A DNA stretch of 64,000 bases from Moraxella oblonga NBRC 102422 (GCF_001598275.1 NZ_BCYQ01000011.1:27468-91467); one strand, 5' to 3'; shown: positions 16,822 to 27,363, counted from the first letter of the stretch. Notes: generated from the letters alone by a model not told the origin. A program made the numbers and translations.

Positions 16822-17667
16822 TTAATTTTGGTTCATTTTTTCAAATGACAAATCTGCCAATTTGACAAAATCCGCCACTTCTAGTGTCTCGGGACGTGCC
16901 TGTGGACTGATACCCACTTTGGCAAAATCTTCATCGTCTAAAATGGGCAAGAGGCTTACGCTTTTAAAAATCGCTCGCAATGTTTTGCGTCTGTGGTTGA
17001 AAGCCTCACGCACCAAAATGACAAATATTTTTTCGTCTTTGGCTTGCAAAGGTTTTATTTTGAAAGGTGTCAAGCGAAACACTGCCGAAGTAACTTTGGG
17101 TGGTGGGTTAAATGCCCCATTGGGGACGGTCAACAAATAATCCGCTTGACAATAATACTGCATAATGACAGAAAGTCGCCCATAGGCTTTGGTATTTGGT
17201 TCAGCAGTAATCCTATCAACCACTTCTTTTTGGAGCATAAAGTGCATATCCATAATGACATCACTAAATTCAAGCAAACGAAACAAAATGGGCGTAGAAA
17301 TATTATAGGGCAAATTACCCACCACCCGAAACGCCCCACGCCCCACCTGATTGGCAAGCTGACGATAATCAATGTGCATGGCATTATCGTTGATGATGGT
17401 AAAATCAGGGTGGCTATTTGCTCCAATATTAATGCGTAACGCACTTGCCAAATCACGGTCAAGCTCAATCACCGTCATGCTATCCACTTCTGCCAAAAGT
17501 GGCTCGGTCAACGCCCCCAAACCCGGCCCAATTTCAAGTAAGTTGTCCCCCCGAGACAAATGCACGCCATCAACTATCTGACGGATAATGCCAGTGTCGT
17601 GCAAGAAATTTTGCCCAAAGCGTTTTCTTGGGGCGTGGTTTAGTTCTCTGGGTGTGCGAATCGTCAT
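16822..17667 (-). CDS. rsmA: 16S rRNA dimethyladenosine transferase (KsgA)
   Basis: The 281-residue SAM-dependent enzyme dimethylates two adjacent adenosines in helix 45 of 16S rRNA. Motifs are [25 protein letters not shown] (SAM motif I), VIELDRDL and the catalytic NLPYNIS. The ATG at 17667 has GGAAAG five bases upstream; the open frame extends 30 bases further without a better start. It heads the minus-strand group rsmA-apaH-LysM lipoprotein. Confidence 0.96.
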   Translation of the reverse strand: MTIRTPRELNHAPRKRFGQNFLHDTGIIRQIVDGVHLSRGDNLLEIGPGLGALTEPLLAEVDSMTVIELDRDLASALRINIGANSHPDFTIINDNAMHIDYRQLANQVGRGAFRVVGNLPYNISTPILFRLLEFSDVIMDMHFMLQKEVVDRITAEPNTKAYGRLSVIMQYYCQADYLLTVPNGAFNPPPKVTSAVFRLTPFKIKPLQAKDEKIFVILVREAFNHRRKTLRAIFKSVSLLPILDDEDFAKVGISPQARPETLEVADFVKLADLSFEKMNQN

Positions 17668-17856
17668 GGTCTTTCCAATATGTGATGATGATGGCATTAT
17701 AACATTGATAACAAAAAATCGCCATTTTCACCCCAAGTTTTCAGCGATTAAATGAGAATAAGCAACAAAAATAACAAAAAATTGCAATATTTTTAGCAAA
17801 CATCGTGGTATTTTTTATTATAATGGTCGTTCATTTTTTTTCATTATTTATATTTT

Positions 17857-18219
17857 ATGCGTTTATTAACCATCTCTTTACTTGTTGCCAGTGTGTTTGC
17901 CAGTCAAGCCCATGCCACCACAGCCAGCTACTACGCCAACAACTTCAACGGACGTAAAACCGCCAACGGTGAAACATTTAGCAATCAAAAATTGACCTGT
18001 GCCTCTAACAAATACTCACTAGGCACTTATGTTGAAGTTACTAACCCCAAAAATAACAAATCCGTCATTTGCAAAGTCAATGACCGTATCGGCAAATCTG
18101 GGCGGATTGATTTATCCCAAAAAGCCTTTAAGGAACTTGCACCCTTGTCGGCTGGGATTGTCAAAGTGGAAGTCAAACCCATTCAACAAGAAAATATTGA
18201 GTTGGCATATCAAGAATAA
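17857..18219 (+). CDS. RlpA-like double-psi beta-barrel protein, secreted
   Basis: The 120-residue protein has a signal peptide ending AHA-TTASYY and a single double-psi beta barrel: ASYYANNFNGRKTANGE, then VEVTNPKNNKSV, VNDRIGKSGRIDLSQKAFKEL. RlpA proteins bind or cleave denuded peptidoglycan glycans at the septum. The usual C-terminal SPOR domain is absent, and there is no lipobox, so it is a minimal soluble periplasmic form. It is flanked by a terminator. Confidence 0.85.
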   Translation: MRLLTISLLVASVFASQAHATTASYYANNFNGRKTANGETFSNQKLTCASNKYSLGTYVEVTNPKNNKSVICKVNDRIGKSGRIDLSQKAFKELAPLSAGIVKVEVKPIQQENIELAYQE

Positions 18220-18223
18220 CATT

Positions 18224-18253
18224 AAAATCCCCTGTTTTTTAGCAGGGGATTTT
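18224..18253 (+). terminator. Intrinsic terminator of the RlpA-like gene
   Basis: AAAATCCCCTG pairs perfectly with CAGGGGATTTT around an eight-base loop, followed by T. Confidence 0.9.
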
Positions 18254-18314
18254 TGTAGTATGCTATGTAGCATTATAAATCAAATAAATTTATTTAAAAT
18301 CAATAATTTAATAA

Positions 18315-18752
18315 TCAAACACTCATCTTCCAATCAAAGGGCATTTCATGATGTCCACGCAGTGCCATCATGAGTGTTTGTTGCATATGTTGTAACACTT
18401 CGGCGGTATAGGGAATGGCAGGCACACCCCAAACAGGGTTTGGCCAACGGCTGTCGTTTTGGTAGCGGACGATGTGATGAAAATGTAGCTGTGGCACTTG
18501 GTTGCCGAGTGCTGCCACATTCATTTTATCTGCCCCAAAGATTTTCGCCATTTGACTTGAAACCCAACTTGATTCACGCAAAAACTGCACTTGGTCAGTA
18601 GCAGACAACTCATAGATTTCTTTGATGCCTGATACTCGTGGCACTAAAATCAGCCAAGGGAACTGACAATCATTCATCAAACGCACGGTAGATAGTGGAA
18701 AATCGCCCACCAAAAAGGTGTCTTTGGCAAGTTGTGAGTGTAATTGGAACAT
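18315..18752 (-). CDS. HIT family protein
   Basis: The 145-residue protein has the histidine-triad core QLHFHHIVR (about residues 89-97), as in nucleotide hydrolases or transferases acting on AMP-linked substrates. The exact reaction is unknown. A minus-strand extended -10 TGT-TACAAT lies at 18801-18796. The spacer to the next gene (18753-18859) holds only this promoter. Confidence 0.85.
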   Translation of the reverse strand: MFQLHSQLAKDTFLVGDFPLSTVRLMNDCQFPWLILVPRVSGIKEIYELSATDQVQFLRESSWVSSQMAKIFGADKMNVAALGNQVPQLHFHHIVRYQNDSRWPNPVWGVPAIPYTAEVLQHMQQTLMMALRGHHEMPFDWKMSV

Positions 18753-18859
18753 CTGTTTTCTCTTTTTAGTTTAAAATAATAGAATAAATCGTACTATTGT
18801 AACATAAAATTTGGCAAACGTGATGATTATTTGTCCCAAGCCCAATTTTACACAGCACA

Positions 18860-20080
18860 TCATTCATAAGGCACAACATCAAGAAAGGAGTATTGCCCAT
18901 AACCACCCACATCAACCGACATACGCAACAAAGATTTATTGTCTTGGCGACCTTTTGGTGGGTAAACACTGTTATTAATTGCATTGACAATGTCCAAAGC
19001 TTTTTCTTTATAATCTGGAAATAGCATTGGAAACAAACTATCCACCCTAATCTTTATGGCTACTACAATATCATCATCAGGATAAACCAATGTCTCAATA
19101 CACACATCATAAGAATGCCTGCTGTATTCTGCTTTTGCTTGATAAACTTATCCCCAAGAAATAAATAACATTTGTTTTGATTTATTGTATTGATAAATTT
19201 TGATGCCTTGATTGTCTAATTGTATCTTTGATGAGTAATAGCCAAATGATGATAATGCACTTTTTAAAAACACATTAACACAAATCAGACCCATCAATAT
19301 CATGATACTGGCAAAAAATAGATTGGGAGCAATGCTCGCCAAAGAAACCCCTTGATTTGATAATTTACTTAATGGAAATGTTATTCCCAAAAAGAAACAA
19401 ATCAAGGTAACCACCAAATAAAGAGCGGGGAAAAATATAGGCTCTACCAATCGCCATTCTCTATCATCAAATCTACCACGCTTTGTCGTATGGTGAGACA
19501 TGGTAGCAGATGACTCATGTGGCGGACATTTTTCACGCTTTATGGCACTAATTTCATCTGCAAGCTGGCATAAACAATCAAATAAATCACCTCCTTTATA
19601 GGTTTCACCATCATAAATAATTGCTTTTGTATGAATAAATAACTTTTTGTATTCATTCGTATTTTTATGTTTAGGAGATTTGGACTCCTTGTCATACAAT
19701 AAACATAATTGATGATGAACAGAAAAATCCTTTGTAGCAAATATCGCTTTAATTTGAGACCAAGCAATTAATACAGGTTTAACATCCACATCATAATGAT
19801 TGACGACAATACCATCATCATAAATTTGGATATAAGGGTTTTTAATAAAAAAGGTTAATAAGTTAAAAAAATAACCGATATTTTTAATTAAAAGATACAA
19901 TATCCCCAACAACACAGGAGAGAAAAAAATGGCGTTAGAAATAAATACCAAATCAGCACTGACAATACCTTCATAAATTGCCACAAACATAAAAAACACA
20001 AACCCCCAACCCACTACAATCCAAAACACAGGGGCTATAAGAGCATAAAATGACTCTTTGATGATGATTTTATCACTCAA
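18860..20080 (-). pseudogene. PH-domain-like membrane protein interrupted by an in-frame stop
   Basis: The frame encodes 310 residues with two pairs of transmembrane helices, each followed by a PH-like segment (YIQIYDDGIVVNHYDVD; KIQLDNQGIKIYQYNKS). It ends at a TAA (19148-19150) right after LFISWG. The same frame continues without a stop for a further 96 codons, encoding VYQAKAEYSRHSYDVC and IVNAINNSVYPPKG, to a natural end at 18860. This completes the second repeat. CAA to TAA would explain the stop. The start is a TTG overlapping the mfd stop by eight bases. Function is unknown. Confidence 0.6.
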
Positions 20081-23000
20081 TTAAATTTTTCCCAAAATAA
20101 TGCAACAACTCAAACACCACATTTGTCCTCCCCACCACATCTTTTTCGTCTTTGAAGGTGTATTTTAGGGTGGTTGCTCCTTGCATACGGTATTTGTCGT
20201 CCGATTGAATGAGCCGAACAATCGCCAGTCCGTCCACAGGTGTATCGGCTTTAAATTCAACCGTCAAAGAATGAGCCGTAACATCAACCTTAACCACCCC
20301 CAAAGGCATACTTTGCACCCTGATTTTATGCACCAAAAACAAATTGGCAAGGGCGACAGACATCGCCCCAAAGCGGTCTATCATCTCACTTCTTAGGTCA
20401 TTTAATTCATCAAGCGTATCCACCCCTGCAATGCGTTTATAAAAGAGCAGTCGCTCTGACACATCCGCCAAATAATCGCTTGGAATGAGTGCTGATGTGT
20501 GAATATTAATATCACTAACCAAATCAAGAGGCGTTTCTAGCTTTGGTGTTTTGCCCTGTTTAATGGCTTTTGTGGCACGATTAAGCATGTCCATATACAA
20601 ACCAAAACCAATGGTTTGCATATTGCCCGACTGCGATTTACCCAAAATCTCGCCTGCCCCCCGAATTTCCAAATCCTCACTAGCAAGCATAAAACCCGCT
20701 CCTAGCGTATTGGCTCGGCTGATGGCATCTAAGCGTTTTTTGGCGTCCGTGGTTAGCCCCTTAATGGACGGCACAAACAAATAACAATACGCCTGATGAT
20801 GGCTTCGCCCCACCCTACCCCTTAGCTGATGTAATTGAGCCAAGCCAAATTTATCTGCACGGTTAATGATGATGGTGTTGGCATTTGGCACATCAATGCC
20901 CGTTTCAATAATCGTACTTGCTACCAGTACATTGGTTTTTTTGTGATAAAAATCACTCATCACTGCATACAGCTCTTTTTCAGCCATTTGTCCATGAGCC
21001 ACACCCACTCGTACTTCGGGAATCAGTTCAGACAGACTCTCCGCCACGCTATCAATACTCGCCACATCGTTGTGCAAATAATAAACCTGTCCCCCACGCA
21101 AAATCTCCCGCAAAATAGCATCTTTGGTCGTCTGCTCGCTTTTTTCAGCAACAAAAGTCTTAATGGCAAGACGGCGGGCAGGCGGTGTGGCAATGATAGA
21201 AATGTCTTGCATTCCAGACAACGCCATATTCAGCGTTCTTGGAATGGGGGTTGCGGTCATTGTCAAAGTATCCACATCAGATTGCAAACTTTTGATTTTT
21301 TCTTTGTGGCGAACGCCAAAACGATGTTCTTCGTCCACAATCATTAGCCCCAATTTTTTAAATTTAACATCATCTTGTAGCAGTCTGTGCGTGCCAATAA
21401 CAATGTCCACTTTACCTTCTGCCAAATCCGTCAGCACCTTGTCTTGGGCTTTTTTAGAAACAAACCTTGACAAACTTTCCACCTTAATCGCCCAATCAGC
21501 AAAACGGGTCTTAAAATTATCTTCGTGTTGCCCTGCAAGGAGCGTGGTTGGCACCAGCACTGCCACCTGATAGCCCGCCTGTACCGCCACAAACGCCGCT
21601 CGCATTGCCACTTCGGTCTTACCAAAACCCACATCGCCACAAATGAGCCTATCCATTGGCTTGGTTTGTTTCATGTCATTTAGCACCGCATCAATGGCAC
21701 TTTTTTGGTCAAGCGTTTCTTCAAAAGCAAACTCACTGGCAAACAGCTCATACTGTGCCATATCAATATCAAAGGCAATACCAGCTTTGGCGTTTCGTCT
21801 GGCTTGCACATTGAGCAATTCGGCTGCCACATCATAAATGTCGGTCAAGGTTTTTTGGCGAGCCTTATCCCATTTGCCTGAGCCAAGTTTAGATAGTTGC
21901 ACCGCCTCACTGTCCGTACCACTATACCGCCCAATGAGTGCCAGATTGGTGATTGGCACATAGACGTTGGCATCATCGGCATATTTGATGTGAATAAATT
22001 CTTGCTCACCTTCGCCCACATCAAGCACAACAAGCCCCTGATACCGCCCAATACCATAGGATAAATGCACCACCAAAGACCCTTCGGTCATTTCGCTGAC
22101 TGATTTTATCAAAAAGGCTTGCGATAGGGCATTTTGGCGTTTTCTTTTACTTTGGCTGATTTGTCTGCCAAAAATGTGCGTTTCACTAATCACACAAAAA
22201 CCGTTTTGATTGTTTTTTAACCCCTGTTTTTTTAACCAAATACCTTGCTCAATCGGAGCAACAGTTAGGGCAAGTTTGTGGGTAAATTTGTCCAAATTTT
22301 GGAAAAATTCGCCAAAATCTGCCACCAGTTCCACTTCCAATTTGCCTCTTAACAATTCCAAAACAATCTCTCGTCTGCCCGCACTTTCACAAGCAAATAA
22401 AATCGGCTCATCACAAGTTGCCACAAAATTTAAAAACGCGTCCAACGGCTCATCTTTTTGATGATTAATGGGCAAACTTGGCACAACATCGCCGACAAAA
22501 TCACAAAACAGCGATACGGCATTGCCCTTATCCACCCCAAACACCGCTCTTGGATAGGGCTTTAAGGCGTGAAAAAACTCATTTTCTGGCAAATACAACA
22601 GCTCTGGGGGCAAAATCGGCACATCTTTATCAAACCCATAAGAATGATGACGAGCCTTAACCTGTGTCCAAAAATCGTGGTGAGCATGGGCAAGACCATC
22701 ATCACAAACAACGAGCGTATCTTTGGGCAAATAAGAAAACAGCGAGCCGTGTGCATACCAGTTGTCAAGCTCAAAAAATAACGGTGCATAATACTCCACC
22801 CCTGATGGTTGTATGCCTGTCATAATGTCATTATAAAATTCTACCTTGCGGGCAGAAACGTCAGGAAAAATACTGGCAAAATTTTGGCGAAATTGTTCTT
22901 TGTTGTCAAAATCAAATTCACACGCAGGTAGCAGGCGAAATTCATGTACTTTGGGTGAGTTTGGGGTGGTATCACCAAATACCCTATCCTTTTTTAGTTT

Positions 23001-23624
23001 TGCAAAATCATCATCACTTAGTGTTCTTTGGGTATCAGGGTTAAAAAATTTGATGCTCTCAATCTCATCATCAAACAAATCAAGGCGAAACGGCAACGCC
23101 TGCCCCACCGCAAAAATATCCACCACGCTCCCACGCACAGCAAATTCGCCTGCCACATAGACATTATCCACCGCCTTGTAACCCGCCTTAATCAACCGTT
23201 CTTTTTGAGTGGTCAAATCAAAGCGTTCACCCACCTTCAAATCAAAAAACCGCCCCAAAAGATAACTTGGCGGAGCAAGCCTTTGCATCAAAGACTGCAC
23301 ACTAACTAGCAACACGCCTGTGCTTGGCATTTGGGTTAAAAGAGCAATCCTCTCGGCAATGATGTCTTCTTGCACAGGCAAGCGGTCATAAACCAGCGTT
23401 TCATAGTCAGCAAAAATGTATGGCGTTATGCCAAAAAAAGCAAGCTCATCGGCAAGGGTGTGTAATTTTTCTTGCGACTGGCACACCATCAGAACCAACT
23501 GCTTGGCGGTTTTGGCATAAGTAGTAAGCCACAACGCCCGACTTAGGTCTGATATAGGGTCAATGAATTGGGTATGAAAATCAGCTTTTAAAATAGGGGT
23601 ATGAATGTGCATTAGAAAACTCAT
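20073..23624 (-). CDS. mfd: Transcription-repair coupling factor
   Basis: This protein of about 1183 residues removes RNA polymerase stalled at DNA damage and recruits UvrA. Domains in order are a UvrB-homology region, the RNA-polymerase-interacting Tudor-like domain (HLSYGIGRYQGL and FIHIKYADDANVYVP), two RecA-like motor domains (Walker A GDVGFGKTEVAMRAAF; DEEH box IVDEEHRFGV; TATPIPRTL; QLRGRVGRS) and the C-terminal TRCF domain. ATG codons at 23624 and 23612 are both possible starts. Confidence 0.96.
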   Translation of the reverse strand: MSFLMHIHTPILKADFHTQFIDPISDLSRALWLTTYAKTAKQLVLMVCQSQEKLHTLADELAFFGITPYIFADYETLVYDRLPVQEDIIAERIALLTQMPSTGVLLVSVQSLMQRLAPPSYLLGRFFDLKVGERFDLTTQKERLIKAGYKAVDNVYVAGEFAVRGSVVDIFAVGQALPFRLDLFDDEIESIKFFNPDTQRTLSDDDFAKLKKDRVFGDTTPNSPKVHEFRLLPACEFDFDNKEQFRQNFASIFPDVSARKVEFYNDIMTGIQPSGVEYYAPLFFELDNWYAHGSLFSYLPKDTLVVCDDGLAHAHHDFWTQVKARHHSYGFDKDVPILPPELLYLPENEFFHALKPYPRAVFGVDKGNAVSLFCDFVGDVVPSLPINHQKDEPLDAFLNFVATCDEPILFACESAGRREIVLELLRGKLEVELVADFGEFFQNLDKFTHKLALTVAPIEQGIWLKKQGLKNNQNGFCVISETHIFGRQISQSKRKRQNALSQAFLIKSVSEMTEGSLVVHLSYGIGRYQGLVVLDVGEGEQEFIHIKYADDANVYVPITNLALIGRYSGTDSEAVQLSKLGSGKWDKARQKTLTDIYDVAAELLNVQARRNAKAGIAFDIDMAQYELFASEFAFEETLDQKSAIDAVLNDMKQTKPMDRLICGDVGFGKTEVAMRAAFVAVQAGYQVAVLVPTTLLAGQHEDNFKTRFADWAIKVESLSRFVSKKAQDKVLTDLAEGKVDIVIGTHRLLQDDVKFKKLGLMIVDEEHRFGVRHKEKIKSLQSDVDTLTMTATPIPRTLNMALSGMQDISIIATPPARRLAIKTFVAEKSEQTTKDAILREILRGGQVYYLHNDVASIDSVAESLSELIPEVRVGVAHGQMAEKELYAVMSDFYHKKTNVLVASTIIETGIDVPNANTIIINRADKFGLAQLHQLRGRVGRSHHQAYCYLFVPSIKGLTTDAKKRLDAISRANTLGAGFMLASEDLEIRGAGEILGKSQSGNMQTIGFGLYMDMLNRATKAIKQGKTPKLETPLDLVSDINIHTSALIPSDYLADVSERLLFYKRIAGVDTLDELNDLRSEMIDRFGAMSVALANLFLVHKIRVQSMPLGVVKVDVTAHSLTVEFKADTPVDGLAIVRLIQSDDKYRMQGATTLKYTFKDEKDVVGRTNVVFELLHYFGKNLIE

Positions 23625-23639
23625 TAACAACAAAAGACA

Positions 23640-23669
23640 AAACCCACATTCACGCTTGAATATGGGTTT
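23640..23669 (-). terminator. Intrinsic terminator between ppiD and mfd
   Basis: AAACCCA-C-ATTCA pairs with TGAAT-A-TGGGTTT with a single mismatch; on the minus strand a short T tract follows the stem, 13 bases past the ppiD stop. Confidence 0.6.
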
Positions 23670-23681
23670 ATGGGTGGCGTG

Positions 23682-25526
23682 TTATTGTTTTAGGGCTTGT
23701 TCATTTAACTGGATTTTTTGGGTATCTCGCAAGTATTGCAGATAGTCCCCAAGCTGGTCTTGACCAACATTATCACGAATAATCTTGGCGGTAGCCATGC
23801 GTTCGGCTTGTCCTAACTGTGGCTGACTGCTAGATGTGATGGGCGAACCAACCAGCACGCTTGCCCCTTCGTCAGTCTCCACCGTCCAGACGCTTAGCCC
23901 CTCACCTTGATGCAAAAATAGACTGGCTTTTTCAGCCGTAGACAACGCCGAACTACTCAAACCCACCTGCCCAATACTCGCCTCTTTGGTTGCTAGCACC
24001 TTAGGGTCAGCCTCACCTTGCTTGGCGATGTTTTGTGCTTCGTTAAGAGCAAGAGCAATGGCTTGTTGTTTTACCAAAATCGCCTTAATATCAGCATTTG
24101 CCTCCTCTTTGGTCATGGGGCGCTGTGCCTCGTGATTGGTTGATTGTACCCACACCGTTTTATCTGTCAGCGTTATGCCTGCACTCACTGATTGGTCAGC
24201 GATGGCAAACTCATCAAAGGCGGCAGTAATCACGCTTGAAGCAGAAAGCTCGGTTTGGTTGCCCGTTTGTGGATAAGCCTTGATGTTTTTGGCAGTCAAG
24301 CCCATTGCCTGTGCAATGTCGGCAATACCCATACCATCAGTCGCCATACTGTTGATTTTGGCAACCATTTCCTCAAAGGCGGATTTGCGTTTGTGTTCGT
24401 AGGCTTGCTTGATAAGCTCATCACGCATACTGTCTTGGCTTGGCACTTCTGCCAATCTTGTGATGTTAAAAATATGATAACCAAACTGTGTCTTCACCAC
24501 ATTGCTTGACTGTCCCACACCAAGCCCATCAACAGCAGACTCCACCGCTTTGGCACTCTCACCAAACATGGCAGGATTATACGAACCAATATCGCCCCCT
24601 GATTGTCCTGTTGGGTCGTCTGAATACTCTTTGGCAAGTGCCTTAAAGTCCCCACCTGCATCCAGTTTGGCTTTGACTTCTTTGGCACGACTCTCCGCAT
24701 CATCGCCTGTCAACAAAATCTGAGCCAGTCCAAAGCTGTTTGCCACGCCACTATTTTGTAAATAGGCTTGGTATTGAGCTTGAATTTCTTCATCGTTGGG
24801 TGCTTCCACTTTGACATCTTTATCGGACAATTCAAGATATGCCAAATCAACAGTCGCAGGCTTGATGAGTTTATCTTTGTTGGCTTGATAATAAGTTTCA
24901 ATGTCGCCATCGCTCACATGGACTTTGTCTGCAAAATTTTGCCATGCCAAACGATAAAGCCACACTTCACGGCTTTGTAATTGCAAATCTAAGAGTCGCC
25001 CAATCTGCAAATCAGGATAAATTGCCGTCCCCAAAAGACTGCTTGTCAGCTGACGTAAACTCAACTGAACACGAAATTCATCAAACAAATGACTTTTGGT
25101 CATGCCACGACTTTGTAGGTACTGGGCAAACAAATCATTGGAGAACTTACCATTTGCATCGTGAAAACTACTGTCAGCACTAAGCAGGCGAGTCATCATT
25201 TCATCAGAGACGGTCATGCCCAAAAATTGGCTTTGATTTTCAAGCAACGCCCTATCAATCATGCCTTGCAAGATTTCATCAGAAAGTGCCTTTTCATCAA
25301 TCAAATTGGCATCTACGCTTTCTAACAAACGACTGCGATAAGCGTTGATTTCGCTCCGATAAACATCCAAACTTACCGAAGCATTACCCACTTTAACCAC
25401 TTCGTTGGGGGCAATCCCTGCACCGCCATGAAAATTAGAAATCCCCATAAATGCCATCGGCACAAGCGTCAATAACAACACTATTTTACCCGGCCAGCTT
25501 TGCATAAAATCACGAATTTTATCCAT
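23682..25526 (-). CDS. ppiD: Periplasmic folding chaperone PpiD
   Basis: The 614-residue inner-membrane-anchored protein helps proteins leaving the Sec translocon. A single N-terminal helix (GKIVLLLTLVPMAFMGIS) follows MDKIRDFMQSWP. A SurA-N-like chaperone region follows, then one parvulin domain (FGLAQILLTGDDAES, then YSDDPTGQSGGDIGSYNP and FGYHIFNIT) and a long C-terminal chaperone segment. The ATG at 25526 fits the family start; the frame extends one TTG codon pair upstream. Confidence 0.92.
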   Translation of the reverse strand: MDKIRDFMQSWPGKIVLLLTLVPMAFMGISNFHGGAGIAPNEVVKVGNASVSLDVYRSEINAYRSRLLESVDANLIDEKALSDEILQGMIDRALLENQSQFLGMTVSDEMMTRLLSADSSFHDANGKFSNDLFAQYLQSRGMTKSHLFDEFRVQLSLRQLTSSLLGTAIYPDLQIGRLLDLQLQSREVWLYRLAWQNFADKVHVSDGDIETYYQANKDKLIKPATVDLAYLELSDKDVKVEAPNDEEIQAQYQAYLQNSGVANSFGLAQILLTGDDAESRAKEVKAKLDAGGDFKALAKEYSDDPTGQSGGDIGSYNPAMFGESAKAVESAVDGLGVGQSSNVVKTQFGYHIFNITRLAEVPSQDSMRDELIKQAYEHKRKSAFEEMVAKINSMATDGMGIADIAQAMGLTAKNIKAYPQTGNQTELSASSVITAAFDEFAIADQSVSAGITLTDKTVWVQSTNHEAQRPMTKEEANADIKAILVKQQAIALALNEAQNIAKQGEADPKVLATKEASIGQVGLSSSALSTAEKASLFLHQGEGLSVWTVETDEGASVLVGSPITSSSQPQLGQAERMATAKIIRDNVGQDQLGDYLQYLRDTQKIQLNEQALKQ

Positions 25527-25639
25527 AGACAATCACACTTTTTATCAACTCAAATAAACTCACTATGATACGCCATTTTTGCAAAATACTCAAAAAAATT
25601 TTGTATTAATCATTTTACAAACCACCCATTTCACCCATA

Positions 25640-25668
25640 AAAAAACGCACCTTAGAAGTGCGTTTTTT
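25640..25668 (-). terminator. Intrinsic terminator of hupB
   Basis: AAAAAACGCAC pairs perfectly with GTGCGTTTTTT around a seven-base loop, 14 bases beyond the hupB stop. Confidence 0.9.
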
Positions 25669-25681
25669 GTTATCAGCAAAA

Positions 25682-25984
25682 TTATTTTTTGCCTTTTTTA
25701 GGGGCAGACACAGGATTTACTGCATCTTTTAGACCTTTACCTGCTTTGAAGCTAGGCACTTTGCTGGCAGCGATTTGTAGCTCTTCGCCAGTTTTTGGGT
25801 TACGACCAGTGCGAGCGGCACGCTCTTTAACACTAAACGTACCAAAACCAACCAATACCACATCATCGCCACGCTCCAATGCACCTTGTACGCTGGCAGT
25901 AAAGGCATTCAATGCTTTGGTAGCTTGATCTTTGGTAAGACCTGCTTGTTGGGCGATGCTATCAACCAATTCTGATTTATTCAT
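25682..25984 (-). CDS. hupB: Nucleoid protein HU
   Basis: The 100-residue DNA-bending protein starts [18 protein letters not shown] and carries [22 protein letters not shown], the DNA-gripping beta arm. A short KK-rich tail (APKKGKK) extends beyond the usual 90 residues. GAGGAA precedes the ATG. It is a single gene with its own terminator, upstream of ppiD as in many proteobacteria. Confidence 0.96.
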   Translation of the reverse strand: MNKSELVDSIAQQAGLTKDQATKALNAFTASVQGALERGDDVVLVGFGTFSVKERAARTGRNPKTGEELQIAASKVPSFKAGKGLKDAVNPVSAPKKGKK

Positions 25985-26040
25985 GATAATTCCTCACGTG
26001 AAAAATAAGTTTGAACAAGTATTGCCCAAACTGGATAATA

Positions 26041-26106
26041 TAGGTAAGGTAAACCCTGTAATGGATAAACCTTGGTTAGGTAAGCATTGTAAGGGATAAG
26101 ATAGGC
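26041..26106. repeat. Imperfect direct repeat upstream of hupB
   Basis: Two tandem, imperfect units share TAGGTAAG followed by TGTAA(T/G)GGATAA, separated by about 30 bases. They lie in the hupB upstream region and could be regulator binding sites or chance; no function is established. Confidence 0.35.
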
Positions 26107-26262
26107 ATTTTACAAGGGGTTTAGATGAAAAAATACAAAATTTTTACAAAAATTCACGGTTTTTGGCGTTGTCGCTACACAATTACCGAAAATTTTCCCA
26201 TCAATGGTTTACTTTTTGTCAATATCATTTTATCATGTTCAAAAATTTTGTGATTGATGATT

Positions 26263-26964
26263 ATGAATGCCGACACACCCCAAAGCACAACAAAACCAAC
26301 ATCAGAACACCCAAAAGAGCTACCACCCAACGAAACCATGACAGGTGTTTTTTCCCGTAGTGCCTTAAACGTTCTGTTGGTGTTTTTAGAATCCGCCATC
26401 ACGCTTGTGCTTCGCTTTGACCCCAAATTGCGTGAACTTGCTTATCCGCTTGCCAATCAAGACAAAATCGTCTGCATTCGCACCTATCTGCCCCATACCC
26501 AAATATATGCTACTTTTGGCTATCGTGGCGTGCTACTTGATGACCGCCTACCTCCCAACCGTACAGCAGACATCACCATCAATGCCTATACATTTCAACT
26601 ATTTAACCTACTCACCAACCACAACCCCAAAAGTGTCGATGGCTTACAAATCCGTGGCGAGACAGACGATGTGGCACAGCTCAAAGCCTTTTTGGTACAG
26701 CTTGGCATAGGCGGAGTGATTGACAACCTGTTGGGCAAAGTCAAAAAAGACAAACCCACCGCCGAAGAACGTGAAAAAAAAGCCGAACGCACCAAAGCCA
26801 AAATTGCCAAGTTAGAGGAACAAGTCGCTACGCTTGCTAACGAAAACGCACACCTAACCACTGCCCTCGCCGAGACAGCCAGCAAACAAAAATCCACCAA
26901 AATGGCGTTGATAGTAATGTCAGTCGTAGCATTGATTGCGGTGATGAGTCATTTTTTCATCTAA
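26263..26964 (+). CDS. UbiJ-like SCP2-domain protein with coiled coil and C-terminal anchor
   Basis: The protein of about 233 residues has an SCP2/UbiJ-like region (LRELAYPLANQDKIVCI, RTADITINAYTFQLF, GLQIRGETDDVAQLKAFLVQLG). A charged coiled coil follows (EEREKKAERTKAKIAKLEEQ), and then a final hydrophobic helix. UbiJ assists ubiquinone assembly as a lipid-binding scaffold. Here the C-terminal membrane anchor is unusual and no other ubi gene is near, so the assignment is only by layout. ATG codons at 26257 and 26263 compete, without a clear ribosome-binding site. Confidence 0.6.
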   Translation: MNADTPQSTTKPTSEHPKELPPNETMTGVFSRSALNVLLVFLESAITLVLRFDPKLRELAYPLANQDKIVCIRTYLPHTQIYATFGYRGVLLDDRLPPNRTADITINAYTFQLFNLLTNHNPKSVDGLQIRGETDDVAQLKAFLVQLGIGGVIDNLLGKVKKDKPTAEEREKKAERTKAKIAKLEEQVATLANENAHLTTALAETASKQKSTKMALIVMSVVALIAVMSHFFI

Positions 26965-26970
26965 GATATG

Positions 26971-27363
26971 TCAATCTAATAAAAATGGGGCAACTTCATT
27001 TAGCCCCTTTTTTTCATGCATTTTAAAGGGATAACGCTTCTTTACTACACACCATTTATCCACTTGATAAAATGCCAAAATATCTAAATCCATCGGTACT
27101 TGGGTGTTGTCATTATTTCGTCCACATTGTTTTTCTATGTTTTTTAATATCTCATTAAATACATCATAATCACAAGGTGTTGATAACGTGATGAGTGCCA
27201 CCACATTGCGATACACCAAATCCGTTTTACCTGTAAAGTCTCCACCAGTAACAACTGACGATAATATTACACCACCCAGTTTTTGTAATTCATCAATAGC
27301 AATCTGAAAAGCCGTGTCGCTATTAACGTTACTGCCTAATGCGATGATATAATGAGTGTTCAT
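26971..27363 (-). CDS. folK: 2-amino-4-hydroxy-6-hydroxymethyldihydropteridine pyrophosphokinase
   Basis: This folate-pathway enzyme transfers pyrophosphate from ATP to the pterin. The motifs are IALGSNVNSD, YRNVVALI and the metal-binding PMDLDILAF. At 130 residues it is shorter than the usual 150-160, with a reduced C-terminus that ends NEVAPFLLD. The ATG overlaps the folB stop by four bases (ATGA). Confidence 0.85.
   Translation of the reverse strand: MNTHYIIALGSNVNSDTAFQIAIDELQKLGGVILSSVVTGGDFTGKTDLVYRNVVALITLSTPCDYDVFNEILKNIEKQCGRNNDNTQVPMDLDILAFYQVDKWCVVKKRYPFKMHEKKGLNEVAPFLLD

Noticed and set aside
18766..18990. A 74-codon minus-strand frame downstream of the PH-like gene
   Set aside because: It overlaps, in another frame, the 3' part of the interrupted PH-like gene, which has better coding character.
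20181..23309. Many open frames of 60-170 codons on the plus strand within mfd
   Set aside because: They are antisense shadows of a long conserved gene. No ribosome-binding sites or protein families are recognised.
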